Origin: Albugo candida
Taxonomy: Eukaryota > Oomycota > Peronosporomycetes > Albuginales > Albuginaceae
Direction of reading: 5' to 3'
Length of the DNA: 58,099 nt
Assembly: GCA_905220665.1 (NCBI GenBank)
Contig: CAJNAR010000198.1
Span: 1 to 58,099, forward strand
The notes under the pieces: generated by a model
What the model was told of the DNA's origin: nothing
The model's input: the letters and a program-made list of their open reading frames with translations, nothing else
Databases searched by the model: none
Translations under genes and position numbers: made by a program
Shown: positions 11,598-23,409 of the stretch, piece after piece
Layout: the number at the start of each line of letters is the position of its first letter
How positions within the stretch are numbered: position 1 is the stretch's first letter

Positions 11598-11742
11598 TTA
11601 ATAATTTTATTAAATATATATTTTATATTATAAATATGAATTAAATTATAATTCCCTTTTGTTAAAGTATTTATAATAAAAATTTTTTTGATTACATGAA
11701 TTTAAATAATTTCAGATATAAAAATCTTTTATATTCATATTT

Positions 11743-11794
11743 ATAATAATAATATAATAATAATATAATAATAATATAATAATAATATAATAAT
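11743..11794. repeat. 11-bp tandem repeat, copy 2
   Basis: Mirror of 10,051-10,102. The spacer between it and atp9 (11,559-11,742) again holds nothing I can identify. Confidence 0.85.
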
Positions 11795-11801
11795 AGAAAA
11801 T

Positions 11802-11874
11802 TACAACCTCTTGGATTCGAACCAAGATTTATCAGCTTAGAAGGCTAGTACTCTACCAATTAAGTTAAGGTTGT
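11802..11874 (-). tRNA. trnR(ucu): tRNA-Arg (TCT), copy 2
   Basis: Mirror of 9,971-10,043 with the same cloverleaf, anticodon TCT and one-base overlap with the nad6 stop. Confidence 0.93.
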
Positions 11875-12491
11875 TATTTTTTAATATTAAAAATAGCTTT
11901 TTTATAATTTCTAGAAAGTTGTGTATACAAAATATTAGTATCTTTAATAAAAACGTTTTCTTTTTTTGTTAATATTACTGCACCTATTAAAGCAATTAAT
12001 AAGATAATACCTGCTAATAAAAAAAAAAAAAAATAAAATGTATATAAAACTTGACCTATTGTTTCAATATTTGTAATATTATCAATTCGATATATCCATA
12101 AATTATTTTTTTTTAATTTATACCAAAATTCAATATTATTATAATATGACGTAAAAATTTTACTAAACATCAAAAAAGTTTCAATACAAAATAGAGTACT
12201 TATTAAAAATATTATAGGAATATAACCAAAATTTTTTAATTTAAATTTTAAATTAATATCAAGCATCATAACAATAAATAAAAATAAAACTGTAATAGCA
12301 CCAACATAAATAATTATTAACATAATTGATATAAATTCTATTTTTAAAATTAAAAGTATTCCGGTAATATTAACAAAAACTAAAATTAAAAAAAAAACTG
12401 AATAAATAGTATTTATTGAATATATTACAAATATAGCAGATGTTAATGCTATACTTGAAAAAAAAAAAAAAAAAAAGTTTTCGTAATTCAT
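11874..12491 (-). CDS. nad6: NADH dehydrogenase subunit 6, copy 2
   Basis: Identical 205-aa product to copy 1, including both poly-Phe runs at the same length, which supports those homopolymer counts. Confidence 0.96.
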   Translation of the reverse strand: MNYENFFFFFFSSIALTSAIFVIYSINTIYSVFFLILVFVNITGILLILKIEFISIMLIIIYVGAITVLFLFIVMMLDINLKFKLKNFGYIPIIFLISTLFCIETFLMFSKIFTSYYNNIEFWYKLKKNNLWIYRIDNITNIETIGQVLYTFYFFFFLLAGIILLIALIGAVILTKKENVFIKDTNILYTQLSRNYKKAIFNIKK

Positions 12492-12504
12492 AAAAATTTA
12501 AATT

Positions 12505-12807
12505 TTATAAAGATAATAAATTTATTTTATATATAGAAATATTACCTGAAATCTTAAATAATAAAATAATAATAGCTAATCCTATCGCAGATTCAGCAGC
12601 TGCGACTGTTAATATTATTAATGAAAAAATTTGACCAACTATATCATCTAAAAAAACAGAAAAATATAAAAAATTTAAATTAATAGATAATAACACTAAT
12701 TCAATAGACATTAAAATAATTATTATATTTTGCCGGTTTAAAATAATACCAAATAAACCTAAACAAAATAAAAAAAAATTAATAATAAAATAATTAAAGA
12801 TATTCAT
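12505..12807 (-). CDS. nad4L: NADH dehydrogenase subunit 4L, copy 2
   Basis: Identical 100-aa NuoK homologue to copy 1. It lies 3 bp after the nad1 stop on the - strand. Confidence 0.97.
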   Translation of the reverse strand: MNIFNYFIINFFLFCLGLFGIILNRQNIIIILMSIELVLLSINLNFLYFSVFLDDIVGQIFSLIILTVAAAESAIGLAIIILLFKISGNISIYKINLLSL

Positions 12808-12810
12808 AAT

Positions 12811-13776
12811 TTAAAAAAACCAATTAAAACTTATTAATATACTTGCTGTATATAAAACCCAACTAATTGTAAAAGGTAAAAAAACTTTCCAACCTAAACG
12901 CATTAATTGATCATAACGGTATCGAGGCAAAATTGCACGTGCTACTATAAAAAAAATAACAAATAAAATTAATTTTAAACCAAACCAAAAAGATCCAGGA
13001 AAAAAAGATAAATTAAAAGGAGCTAACCAACCCCCTAAAAATAAAATTGTAGATAAACTACCCATTAATAACATATTACTATATTCTCCTAAAAAAAATA
13101 AAGTAAAACCTATCGCAGAGTATTCTACATTATAACCAGACACTAATTCAGCTTCTGCTTCTGGTAAATCAAAAGGATGTCTATTTGTTTCAGCTAAACA
13201 TGTTATACAAAAAATTATAAAAACAGGAAATAAAGGAATACAATACCAAATAGTTTTTTGTGCTAAAACTATGGAAATTAAATTTAAAGATTTCGCACAT
13301 AATGCTACACAAATAATTGAAAAACTTATAGTTAATTCATAAGAAATCATTTGAGCGGTTGATCTTAATGCACCTAAAAAAGAATATTTTGAATTACTAG
13401 ACCAACCTGCAATTATTATTCCATAAATTCCTAATGAAGATATTGCTAATAAATATAATATACTTAAATTTAATTCGGTATAAAACATACCAGGACCTAT
13501 AGGAATAACAACCCAACTTAAAAGACTTAAAAAAAAAGTTAAAATAGGAGATAAAATAAATAAAACAATATCAGCATTACTAGGTAAAATAGTTTCTTTA
13601 GTAAATAATTTTAAACCATCTGCTAAAGGTTGTAATAAACCAAAAATTCCTACAACATTTGGACCTTTTCTACGTTGAATAGATGATAAAATTTTACGTT
13701 CTACTAAAGTAAAATAAGCGATAGAAATTAATAAAGGTAAAATTAAAAATAATATTTTTAGAATAGTGTAAATCAT
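12811..13776 (-). CDS. nad1: NADH dehydrogenase subunit 1, copy 2
   Basis: Identical 321-aa NuoH homologue to copy 1, with the same quinone-site loop. Confidence 0.98.
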   Translation of the reverse strand: MIYTILKILFLILPLLISIAYFTLVERKILSSIQRRKGPNVVGIFGLLQPLADGLKLFTKETILPSNADIVLFILSPILTFFLSLLSWVVIPIGPGMFYTELNLSILYLLAISSLGIYGIIIAGWSSNSKYSFLGALRSTAQMISYELTISFSIICVALCAKSLNLISIVLAQKTIWYCIPLFPVFIIFCITCLAETNRHPFDLPEAEAELVSGYNVEYSAIGFTLFFLGEYSNMLLMGSLSTILFLGGWLAPFNLSFFPGSFWFGLKLILFVIFFIVARAILPRYRYDQLMRLGWKVFLPFTISWVLYTASILISFNWFF

Positions 13777-13799
13777 AATATTTTTTTTTTAGTAAAAAA

Positions 13800-15821
13800 C
13801 TAATTAATAAAAAAATTAGTTTTTATAGTTTGTAAAGTTTTATTCGAATTAATTAATATTTTAGAAAATTCTTCTAAAATATTATTATAATAAATTGATT
13901 TTTTTAAAGATTTAAAATAATTAAAATTAATTTTAATTTTTTTTTTATTAAAAAAGGAAATATTAGTAATTTTTAATTTTTTTAAAAATAAATAAGGTAA
14001 TATTTTATAAAATTGTAAAAATATTATCTTTTTTTTAATTTTATTTTTTTGAATTAAAAATTTATATAAATATTTGTAAATAATTACATCTTTTTTTTGT
14101 TGAGTTTTTATATTTAAAATTTGAGGGATTTTTTGAATTATTCCTTCTAAATTTATATAAATTCCTTCTTTTTCTAAAAAAGTTAATCCAGGTAAAATTA
14201 AATCTGATTGTTGAGCATCTTCATTAAAATGATGTCCTTGATAAATAAAAAAATTTTTTGTGGTTTTTACTAATTTTTTTTTTAAATTAGTATTATATAA
14301 ATATAAAAGATCTGAATTATTAATATTAAATTTATTTTTATTAAAGTTAATTTCTAAAAAATTTATAAATGAATTTTTGTTATTTAAAAAATTTATATTC
14401 ATTTCTTTTAAAAATGATAAATTTTTAAATTTTGATAAAAGAAAATAACTATTCTTTAAAGAAAGAATATCTTCACCAAATAAAAATAAAGGATTTTTTG
14501 ATTTTTTGATTTTTTTACAAAAAAAATGTTTACCAATTAATATATTAATTAATATTGATAAAGTATGTCCTAAATGAGTATAAGGATATGTTAGATTAAT
14601 TTTATTTCCTATAATAGATATTTCAAAATTTCCTTTTTTAAGACGATCAATTAAATGGATATTAAATATTGGTATTTCTTTTCGAATATTTTCATTTATG
14701 ATTATACATAAGTCATAATTGTTTAAATTTAATAAAACATTATTTAATAAAAAATTAGAAGTTAAATCTGAATTTATTTTTAAATTATTATTATATATAT
14801 AATTCTCAAATTTAATATTATTAACACCAAATTTATTAAAAAATTTTTTTAATAAAAATATTGACTCTAAATCTACTAAATTACCTATAATTGGTTGTAT
14901 ATTTGAACCATCTATGGAATTTATTTTATTATTAATAATATTAAAAGCTTTTAACCATGAAACAGATTCAAAAGTATTATTTTTATTTTTAAAAAGAGGA
15001 CATAAAATACGTTGATATTTTAAACTGTCAAAAAAAAATCGTGTTTTATTTGAAATCCATTCTTTATTTATGTTAAAATTTGTTTTTGGTAAAATCCTTA
15101 TAACTTCATTATTGAAAATATCAATTTTAATATTAGCACAAATAGAATCTAATATATCAATACCTTCTTTTTTTTTTAATTCCCATGAACGTGCTTTAAA
15201 AGTAAAAGGTTTTGAAGTCAAAGCGCCGACAGGACATAAATCAATTAAATTACCTGAAAATTCTGAATAAAATAAATTTTTATTATAAAAATTTATTTCA
15301 GTTTTATTTCCACGTCCAGTTGTTCCTAAATTATCGATTTTACAAATTTCATTAACAAAACGTGTGCACCTAGTACAATGTATACAACGTGTCATTATAG
15401 TTTTTATAAAAGGACCACAATATTTATCTTCTACTACACGTTTATTAAAAAAAAAACGACTTTTATCTGATCCAAAAATTAAAGTTTGATCTTGTAAATC
15501 ACATTCTGATCCTTGATCACATATAGGACAATCTAAAGGATGATTAATTAATAAAAATTCTAAAACACTTTCACGTGCTTTTTTTACTAAAGGACTATCG
15601 GTAAAAATTTTCATATTTTCATAAACAGGCATAGCACAAGAAGCAACAGGTTTTAAAGAATTTTCAATTTCAATTAAACACATTCTACAATTTCCAGCAA
15701 TTTGTAATGTTTCTTGAAAACAAAATTTAGGTATATCAATTTTTATTTTATTACAAGCTTGTAATACTGTTATATTTTTTTGTACTTTTATTTTAATATT
15801 GTTAATATAAATATCAATCAT
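13800..15821 (-). CDS. nad11: NADH dehydrogenase subunit 11, copy 2
   Basis: Identical 673-aa product to copy 1, with all twelve iron-sulfur ligand positions. Exact agreement over 2 kb shows that both arms are accurately read here. Confidence 0.97.
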   Translation of the reverse strand: MIDIYINNIKIKVQKNITVLQACNKIKIDIPKFCFQETLQIAGNCRMCLIEIENSLKPVASCAMPVYENMKIFTDSPLVKKARESVLEFLLINHPLDCPICDQGSECDLQDQTLIFGSDKSRFFFNKRVVEDKYCGPFIKTIMTRCIHCTRCTRFVNEICKIDNLGTTGRGNKTEINFYNKNLFYSEFSGNLIDLCPVGALTSKPFTFKARSWELKKKEGIDILDSICANIKIDIFNNEVIRILPKTNFNINKEWISNKTRFFFDSLKYQRILCPLFKNKNNTFESVSWLKAFNIINNKINSIDGSNIQPIIGNLVDLESIFLLKKFFNKFGVNNIKFENYIYNNNLKINSDLTSNFLLNNVLLNLNNYDLCIIINENIRKEIPIFNIHLIDRLKKGNFEISIIGNKINLTYPYTHLGHTLSILINILIGKHFFCKKIKKSKNPLFLFGEDILSLKNSYFLLSKFKNLSFLKEMNINFLNNKNSFINFLEINFNKNKFNINNSDLLYLYNTNLKKKLVKTTKNFFIYQGHHFNEDAQQSDLILPGLTFLEKEGIYINLEGIIQKIPQILNIKTQQKKDVIIYKYLYKFLIQKNKIKKKIIFLQFYKILPYLFLKKLKITNISFFNKKKIKINFNYFKSLKKSIYYNNILEEFSKILINSNKTLQTIKTNFFIN

Positions 15822-15891
15822 ATAAAAATTTTTTAAATTTTAAATTTTATTATTCTATTACTAATACAATGCATTTTTCAAAAAAAAAAAA

Positions 15892-17052
15892 TTAATTAAT
15901 TTTTTCATCTTCTTCATACCGTATAAAAAATGATTCTAAATAACCTAAAAAAGGTATTACAATTAAAAAAAAAAAAAAATAATAAATCATTGCAATAATA
16001 CCTATCTCAGTAAAAGGATATTCAACAGGCATCTGTCCTACCCAACCTAATATAATAAAAGAAACAACTAATAACCAATAACATATTTTAAAAACAGGTC
16101 TAAAAGCACTACTACGTATTTCAGATGAATTTATAAAAGGTATTAATAATAATATTAATAATGAACCAAACATTGCAACAACACCCCCTATTTTATTAGG
16201 TATAGATCTTAAAACAGCATAAAAAGGTAAAAAATACCATTCAGGAACAATATGTAAAGGTGTTTTCATAGCATTAGCTTCTATATAATTATCAGGATGA
16301 CCTAATATATTAGGATAATAATAAACAAAAAAAAAAAAAAAAAACAATAAAACAATTAAACCAAATAGATCTTTTGTATAAAAAAAAGGATAAAAAGGTA
16401 TATTTTCTGTTTTTAAATTTAAACCTAAAGGATTATTTGAACCTATTTCATGCAATAAAATTATATGAATTAAAACTAAACCCACTATCACAAAAGGTAA
16501 TGTAAAATGTAAACTAAAAAAACGATTTAAAGTAGGGTTGTCAACTGCGAATCCACCCCATAACCAATCAACAATAGATTTACCTATTAAAGGTATAGCA
16601 GAAAATAGATTTGTTATAACAGTTGCACCCCAAAAACTCATTTGACCCCAAGGCAATACATAACCCATAAAAGCTGTTGCCATCATTAATATAAAAATAA
16701 TAACACCTGAACACCATACTTTTTCTCTCGGAGTTATGTAAGAACCATAATATAATCCTCTAAAAATATGAATATAAACAACCAAAAAAAAAAAAGAAGC
16801 ACCATTTGCATGAATATATCTAATTAAATAACCATAATTTACATCACGCATAATATGTTCTACACTATTAAATGCAAAATCTATATGAGGTGTATAATGC
16901 ATTGCTAAAAATATACCTGTTAAAATTTGAATTACTAACATTATACCAGCTAATGAACCAAATCCGTAAAAATAATTTAAATTAACTGGAGTAGGATAAT
17001 CGATAATATGATTACTTACTACAGATAAAATTGAATTTTTATTCCATCTCAT
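15892..17052 (-). CDS. cob: Apocytochrome b, copy 2 (intact)
   Basis: 386 aa, the heme-bearing core of complex III, which transfers electrons from ubiquinol to cytochrome c1 and the Q pool. Heme ligands are H81 and H95 in helix 2 and H182 and H196 in helix 4. [12 protein letters not shown] (131-142) and [18 protein letters not shown] (about 265-282) mark the quinone-binding regions. Eight membrane helices are expected. The frame is open throughout, unlike copy 1, and defines the correct homopolymer lengths of 12 and 18. The ATG beginning MRWNK is 38 bp after nad9. Confidence 0.98.
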   Translation of the reverse strand: MRWNKNSILSVVSNHIIDYPTPVNLNYFYGFGSLAGIMLVIQILTGIFLAMHYTPHIDFAFNSVEHIMRDVNYGYLIRYIHANGASFFFLVVYIHIFRGLYYGSYITPREKVWCSGVIIFILMMATAFMGYVLPWGQMSFWGATVITNLFSAIPLIGKSIVDWLWGGFAVDNPTLNRFFSLHFTLPFVIVGLVLIHIILLHEIGSNNPLGLNLKTENIPFYPFFYTKDLFGLIVLLFFFFFFVYYYPNILGHPDNYIEANAMKTPLHIVPEWYFLPFYAVLRSIPNKIGGVVAMFGSLLILLLIPFINSSEIRSSAFRPVFKICYWLLVVSFIILGWVGQMPVEYPFTEIGIIAMIYYFFFFLIVIPFLGYLESFFIRYEEDEKIN

Positions 17053-17090
17053 TTAAACGAAACAAAATATGCCTAATAACTAAAAAAAAT

Positions 17091-17651
17091 TTATAATCGT
17101 TTATCCCAAGGACTATTAAATTCAAATAATCTATATTGTTGAGCTAAATTTACAGGTTTATAAACAACTCTTTTTTTAGATTCATTATAATAAACTTCTA
17201 AAAACCCTGTTAAAGGGAAATCTTTTCGTAAAGGATAACCTTCAAAACCATAATCAGTTAAAATTCTACGAAGATCTTTATGATTTTTAAAAAAAATACC
17301 AAACATATCCCAAATTTCTCTTTCAAACCAATCAGCTACTTTATAAATATTTATAATTGAATCAATTGTTTGAATTTCATTAAATGTTATTTTTACTTGC
17401 AATCTTAAATTAAAACGAATACTTAATAAATTATAAACAATATTAAATCTTTCTTTATTATTAATATAATCAATTGCCACTATGTCAGATAAAATTTTAA
17501 ATTGACAATGACTATGATTTTTCAAAAAAAAAAAAATAGGTATTATTTTTTCAGTTGGTATATAAATACATAGTTCATTTTTATAATAAGTATAATTAAT
17601 AATAGGTAAAATTTTTAATAAATAATTACTAAATTTTATAAATAATTTCAT
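17091..17651 (-). CDS. nad9: NADH dehydrogenase subunit 9, copy 2
   Basis: Identical 186-aa NuoC homologue to copy 1, 6 bp downstream of cox1 on the - strand. Confidence 0.97.
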   Translation of the reverse strand: MKLFIKFSNYLLKILPIINYTYYKNELCIYIPTEKIIPIFFFLKNHSHCQFKILSDIVAIDYINNKERFNIVYNLLSIRFNLRLQVKITFNEIQTIDSIINIYKVADWFEREIWDMFGIFFKNHKDLRRILTDYGFEGYPLRKDFPLTGFLEVYYNESKKRVVYKPVNLAQQYRLFEFNSPWDKRL

Positions 17652-17657
17652 TGAAAA

Positions 17658-19154
<1,497 letters not shown>

Positions 19155-19259
19155 TTAATATATATATATATATATATATGTTATTTTATAATTGGAATAA
19201 AAAAAGTTAAATATTTATTTAAAAAATTTATTAGATTAATAATACCGATGGGTTTTTAT

Positions 19260-19367
19260 TTAATTTATATATTTTTTTAAAAATTGTTTTGTTTTTTCAA
19301 GAATTTTTTTTAAATCAGAAAATAATAATATAATAAATATTATAAAACTGAAAATTTTTATAAACAT
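19260..19367 (-). CDS. TatA-like 35-residue membrane protein, copy 2
   Basis: Mirror of 2,481-2,588. I checked each A/T run (8, 6, 5 and 7 bases) against copy 1 and they agree, so the 35-codon frame is preserved exactly between cox2 and cox1. See copy 1 for the basis of the TatA suggestion. Confidence 0.5.
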   Translation of the reverse strand: MFIKIFSFIIFIILLFSDLKKILEKTKQFLKKYIN

Positions 19368-19375
19368 TTTTAAAT

Positions 19376-20149
19376 TTAATTATTAATTTTATTTTGTAAC
19401 CAATTTATAAAATCTGTTGACGAAACTGATTCAATTACAATTGGCATAAATGCATGATTAATTCCACAAATTTCACTACATTGTCCATAAAAAACACCTG
19501 TACGTTTTATAAACATTGAAGTTTGGTTTAATCTTCCCGGACATGCATCTAACTTTATACCTAATGAAGGGATAGCCCAAGAATGTAAAACATCTGAAGC
19601 TGTTATTAAAATACGTATATGTGTATATGTAGGTACAATAACTCGATTATCTACTTCTAACAATCTAAATTGACCTAATTTTAAGTCATCTTCTTGTAAC
19701 ATATAACTATCAAAAATCAAACTTTCATTAATATCTTCATTTTCAAATGAAAAACAGTCTGAATATTCATAGGTCCAGTACCATTGACTTCCTATTACTT
19801 TTATAGTAATAAGGGGATAAATAATTTCATCCATCGAATACAATAATGCAAATGAAGGTATTGCAATAATTAATAAAATTAATGCTGGAATACTAGTCCA
19901 AATAATTTCAATAGTAGATCCATGTACAAAAGTTTCAGCAATAGGGTTTTTATTTTCACTAAACATAAAAATAATTCGAAATAAAATCCAGCATACAAAA
20001 ATTGTAATAATAATTAAAAAATACATTAAATCATGATGAAAATTAATAATACCTTCCATAACAGGAGTAGCTGGATCTTGAAAACCTAATTGCCATTGTT
20101 CAGCAACATCAAAAAAAGTAATTTTATAATTTAAAAAATTAAAAAACAT
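19376..20149 (-). CDS. cox2: Cytochrome c oxidase subunit 2, copy 2
   Basis: Identical 257-aa product to copy 1, with complete CuA ligands. Confidence 0.98.
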   Translation of the reverse strand: MFFNFLNYKITFFDVAEQWQLGFQDPATPVMEGIINFHHDLMYFLIIITIFVCWILFRIIFMFSENKNPIAETFVHGSTIEIIWTSIPALILLIIAIPSFALLYSMDEIIYPLITIKVIGSQWYWTYEYSDCFSFENEDINESLIFDSYMLQEDDLKLGQFRLLEVDNRVIVPTYTHIRILITASDVLHSWAIPSLGIKLDACPGRLNQTSMFIKRTGVFYGQCSEICGINHAFMPIVIESVSSTDFINWLQNKINN

Positions 20150-20197
20150 AATTAAAATTAGTTTATAGAATTGTTAATAAATTGAAATAAATATAAA

Positions 20198-20270
20198 CAG
20201 AAAAAGTCAGATTTGAACTGACATTATTAACTTTGGAGGTTAAGGTTTTAACCAATTAAACTATTTTTCC
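20198..20270 (-). tRNA. trnW(cca): tRNA-Trp (CCA), copy 2
   Basis: Mirror of 1,578-1,650, with the same cloverleaf and CCA anticodon, between rns and cox2. Confidence 0.93.
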
Positions 20271-20291
20271 ATAAAAATAAGAATGTTAAAG

Positions 20292-20899
20292 AGCTCTTCC
20301 AGCCACAGGTTCCCCTACGACTACCTTGTTACGACTTCATCCCAGTTACTAAATATTTTTTAGAAAAAATAATTTTAATTTTTTTTTTTTGAAAATTAAA
20401 AATTTAATTCTTTTATAAAAAAAAAATTATTTATTAATGACTTTAAAAATTTTTAACTTCCAGGATGTGACGGGCGGTGTGTACAAAGTCTAGTAACATA
20501 TTCACCGCAGCGTGCTGTTCTGCGATTACTAGCGATTCCAGCTTCATATAGGCGAGTTTCAGCCTATAATCCGAACTAAGATAACTTTTAAAGATTTGCT
20601 CCAATTTAAAAACATTATTGCGTCTCATTGTAATTACCATTGTAGCACGTGTGTAGCCCAACTCATAAGGGCCATGAAGACTTGACCTCATCCCCACTTC
20701 CTTCAATTTATCATTGACAGTTTTATTAGAGTGCTTTTATATTTTAAATAAAGTGGCAACTAATAATAGGGGTTGCGTCCGTTAAAGGAATTAACCAAAC
20801 ATTTCACAACACGGACTGACGACAGCCATGCAACACCTGTTTAAACTAAAATTATTTTTTAATCAAATTTTCAAGAGTTGGTAAGGTTCTGCGCGTATT

Positions 20900-20931
<32 letters not shown>

Positions 20932-21816
20932 TAGACTCCCGTCAATTCCTTTGAATTTCAACCTTGCGATCGTACTTTTCAGGCGGAGTGCTTAACGCGT
21001 TAGCTGTATTATCTAAAAATTATAAATATTCTAAATATTAGCACTCATCGTTTACAGCATGGACTACCGGGGTATCTAATCCCGTTCGCTACCCAAGCTT
21101 TCGTTTCTCAGTGTCAGTATATACCCAGATAATTGCTTTCGCTTTTGATATTCCTTCTATTATCAATAGATTTTATCCCTCCAATAAAAATTCTATTATC
21201 CTCTATGTATACTCTAGTTTTTTAGTTTTGAAAAAAGAGATAAAGTTGAGCTTTATTATTTTCTTTTCAACTTAAAAAACAACCTACAAACCCTTTACGC
21301 CTAATCATTTTGAATAATGCTCGCTCTTCCCGTATTACCGCGACTGCTGGCACGGGTATTAGCCAGAACTTCTTCTTTAAGTACTGTCATTTTCCTCCTT
21401 AACGAAAGAGTTTTACAACCTATTTAGCCTTCTTCACTCACTTGGTATTGCTGGATCAAGCTTTCGCTCATTGTCCAAAATTCCTCACTGCTGCCTTTTT
21501 TAAAAAGTTTGGGCCGTTTCTCAGTCCCAATGTGGCTGATCGTTCTTTCAAACCAGCTAAAGATTGCAGGCTTGGTAAGTCTATTAAACTACCAACTACC
21601 TAATCTTACGCAAACTCATCTTTTAACGTTATATAAAACTTTATTTTATATTATATATAAATTTATTCAGTATTTTTATAAAATATAATTATTCTGAATT
21701 AAAAGGTAGATTATTCACGCGTTACTCACCCGTTCGCTATGTTTTAAAAACATTCAACTTGCATGTGTTAAGCATACCAACAGCATTTATTCTGAGCCAG
21801 GATCAAACTCTATTTA
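20292..21816 (-). rRNA. rns: Small-subunit ribosomal RNA, copy 2
   Basis: Reverse copy of the rns at 36-1,556, about 4 bases longer. The main difference is three extra bases in an AT-rich variable stem near 21,645-21,665. The 43 bp between the end of the mirrored sequence and trnY (21,852-21,894) show nothing recognisable. Confidence 0.96.
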
Positions 21817-21894
21817 AATTTTATATTAATAATATATTCATAAATCTTAACTATAACCAATATTTTAATAAAATTTACATTCTTATTTTTAAAA

Positions 21895-21977
21895 TGAAGA
21901 AAGTAGGATTTGAACCTACGTAGAAACTATTCAACAAATTTACAGTCTGCCGCCTTTAACCACTCAGCCATTTCTTC
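21895..21977 (-). tRNA. trnY(gua): tRNA-Tyr (GTA)
   Basis: An 83-nt class II tRNA with a long variable arm. Acceptor GAAGAAA/TTTCTTC is perfect, the anticodon loop CTGTAAA carries GTA, and the T arm has TTCAAAT. On the - strand it lies upstream of rns. Confidence 0.93.
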
Positions 21978-21986
21978 TAATATTTT

Positions 21987-22057
21987 TGTGATTAGTGGGA
22001 TTCGAACCCACAACTTTTACTTGGAAGATAAAAAATTTACCATTAATCTATAATCAC
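21987..22057 (-). tRNA. trnG(ucc): tRNA-Gly (TCC)
   Basis: Acceptor GTGATTA/TAATCAC is perfect. The anticodon loop CTTCCAA carries TCC, and the T arm is GTGGG/CCCAC with TTCGAAT. Its 5' end abuts the 74-nt structured element. Confidence 0.92.
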
Positions 22058-22131
22058 TTTTACGTCAATTCTTTTATTATTCCCTTTATATTAATATGGA
22101 AATACCAAATACTGCCCTTGGGTCCGTAAAA
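22058..22131 (-). ncRNA. 74-nt structured RNA candidate between two tRNA-Gly genes
   Basis: This interval exactly fills the space between trnG(GCC) and trnG(TCC) on the - strand. Its own ends form a perfect 7-bp helix, TTTTACG/CGTAAAA. Inside, TATTTCC pairs with GGGAATA using a G-U pair that would be a C-A mismatch on the + strand, which argues for a - strand RNA. The 5' part has an unusual GC-rich patch, GGACCCAAGGGCAG. There is no T-loop motif, so it is not an ordinary tRNA. I could not match it to 5S rRNA or to a tmRNA. If the flanking tRNAs are excised, this RNA is released with defined ends. Confidence 0.45.
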
Positions 22132-22203
22132 AGCGAAAGAAGGGATTTGAACCCTCAACATTAATCTTGGCAAGATTATACTCTACCATTAAGTTACTTT
22201 CGC
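22132..22203 (-). tRNA. trnG(gcc): tRNA-Gly (GCC)
   Basis: Acceptor GCGAAAG/CTTTCGC is perfect. The anticodon stem AATC/GATT with loop TTGCCAA carries GCC, and the T arm has TTCAAAT. It lies 4 bp after rpl5 on the - strand. Confidence 0.93.
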
Positions 22204-22207
22204 TTAA

Positions 22208-22741
22208 TTAAAAAAAAAAAAAAGAATTTAATAATAAAAATAAATGAGAATTATTTTTACTATTAGTTTGTATTGAAACATTTAACGAAAAAAAAGATAA
22301 ATCTTTAAATTGAAAAAATTCATTTTTGAATTCAAAAAAATTTAATAAATTTTTTATTTTAAAATTAAATATGTTATTTATTTTAATCATATTAAATTTA
22401 ATTTTTTTTAAGTTAGGTAAAATATAAAATATTATTTTTTCTAAAAAAATATATATATATTCTTTTCTTAAAGTAATTTTACAACCTATAATAGAATTTT
22501 TTTTTACTTTTAGAAAAATATTATTTTTTTGTTTTTTAGTTAAAAAAGGTTGTTGATTAGTTATTAAGTTTAAAAAAAGAATAATTTTAATTATTCTTTT
22601 TTTTTCTATTAAACTTTTTTTTGAAAAATCTATATTTAAATAAATTTTGGTAATTTTAGGTATTGTATATATATTTTTTATATTTAATTTTGAAATTAAA
22701 TCATAAATAATTAAAGAATTATAATAGTTTTTTAAATTCAT
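22208..22741 (-). CDS. rpl5: Ribosomal protein L5
   Basis: 177 aa when started at the ATG at 22,741, beginning MNLKNYYNSL. A longer frame upstream overlaps rpl14 and looks spurious. L5 binds the central protuberance of the large ribosomal subunit. Family features are IPKITKIYLNIDF (about 31-43), LITNQQPFLTKKQKN (about 62-76) and GCKITLRKEYIYIFLEK (about 86-102). It follows rpl14 by 7 bp, the usual bacterial L14-L5 neighbourhood. The C-terminus is Phe-rich and ends in a long A/T run, so its exact end is uncertain. Confidence 0.88.
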   Translation of the reverse strand: MNLKNYYNSLIIYDLISKLNIKNIYTIPKITKIYLNIDFSKKSLIEKKRIIKIILFLNLITNQQPFLTKKQKNNIFLKVKKNSIIGCKITLRKEYIYIFLEKIIFYILPNLKKIKFNMIKINNIFNFKIKNLLNFFEFKNEFFQFKDLSFFSLNVSIQTNSKNNSHLFLLLNSFFFF

Positions 22742-22748
22742 TTTTTTT

Positions 22749-23120
22749 TTATAAAATACTTGATGATAAAGATAAAATTTTAAAATTTTTTTTTTTTCTA
22801 AAATGAGAAGTAATAGGTCCAAAAATACGTGTACCTAAAGGTTTATTTTGATTATTTAAAATAATAATCGAATTTTTATCAAATTTAATATAATTTCCAA
22901 TTGTATTTTTTCTTTGATATTTTGTATAAATAATAATTGCTTTTAATAAATCACCTTTCATAATTTTTGTTTTTTTTTTAGAATTTAAACGTAATTTTTT
23001 TACAGAAATTAAAATAATATCACCTATGATACCTGTTTTTTTTTTATAAATTTTTATACATTGTCCTATATTTATTCCACTATTATCATTTATGAATAAT
23101 TTACTTTGAATTTGTATCAT
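22749..23120 (-). CDS. rpl14: Ribosomal protein L14
   Basis: 123 aa, the standard L14 length, a large-subunit protein at the subunit interface. Seen are MIQIQSKLFINDNSGI at the start, KGDLLKAIIIYTKY (about 55-68), FDKNSIIILNNQNKPLGTRI (about 80-99) and IFGPI. It is transcribed with rpl5. Confidence 0.95.
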   Translation of the reverse strand: MIQIQSKLFINDNSGINIGQCIKIYKKKTGIIGDIILISVKKLRLNSKKKTKIMKGDLLKAIIIYTKYQRKNTIGNYIKFDKNSIIILNNQNKPLGTRIFGPITSHFRKKKNFKILSLSSSIL

Positions 23121-23128
23121 ATTAAATA

Positions 23129-23200
23129 TGACGAAAGTAGGATTTGAACCTACATCTTCAGATTATGAGCCTGATAAGTTACCTTTTACTCTATTTCGTC
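23129..23200 (-). tRNA. trnM(cau): tRNA-Met (CAT), probable elongator
   Basis: Acceptor GACGAAA/TTTCGTC is perfect, and stem TCAGG/TCTGA encloses loop CTCATAA with anticodon CAT. It is one of three CAT tRNAs. I assign it as the elongator because the other two look more like initiator and isoleucine types. That assignment is tentative. Confidence 0.85.
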
Positions 23201-23228
23201 TTTAAATTTAATTCTTTTAGAGAAAATA

Positions 23229-23313
23229 TACCAAAGAAGGGATTTGAACCCTTAATGCTATTTAAAGCGTTACATTCTAAGTGTAAAGTGTATACCAATT
23301 TCACCACTTTGGT
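23229..23313 (-). tRNA. trnL(uag): tRNA-Leu (TAG)
   Basis: Class II tRNA with a long variable arm. Acceptor ACCAAAG/CTTTGGT, anticodon stem TTACA/TGTAA, loop CTTAGAA carrying TAG, and TTCAAAT in the T loop. Confidence 0.92.
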
Positions 23314-23316
23314 TTA

Positions 23317-23400
23317 TACCTACTATTGGATTTGAACCAATAACTCAAAATTGAGAACAGATTTTAAATCTATCGTGTTTACCAATTTCACCAAGTAGGC
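23317..23400 (-). tRNA. trnL(uaa): tRNA-Leu (TAA)
   Basis: Class II tRNA 3 bp from trnL(TAG). Acceptor GCCTACT/AGTAGGT with a G-T first pair, anticodon loop TTTAAAA carrying TAA. It reads TTA, by far the commonest leucine codon here, so TTA cannot be a stop. Confidence 0.92.
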
Positions 23401-23409
23401 TTTTTATTT

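Noticed and set aside
22058..22131. 5S rRNA, tmRNA or trnT in the gap between the two tRNA-Gly genes
   Set aside because: No CCGAAC-type 5S loop, no T-arm TTCAAAT and no TGT anticodon. It is left as an unassigned RNA candidate.
22742..22822. 27-residue upstream extension of rpl5
   Set aside because: It overlaps the 3' end of rpl14 and lacks L5 similarity. The ATG at 22,741 is preferred.
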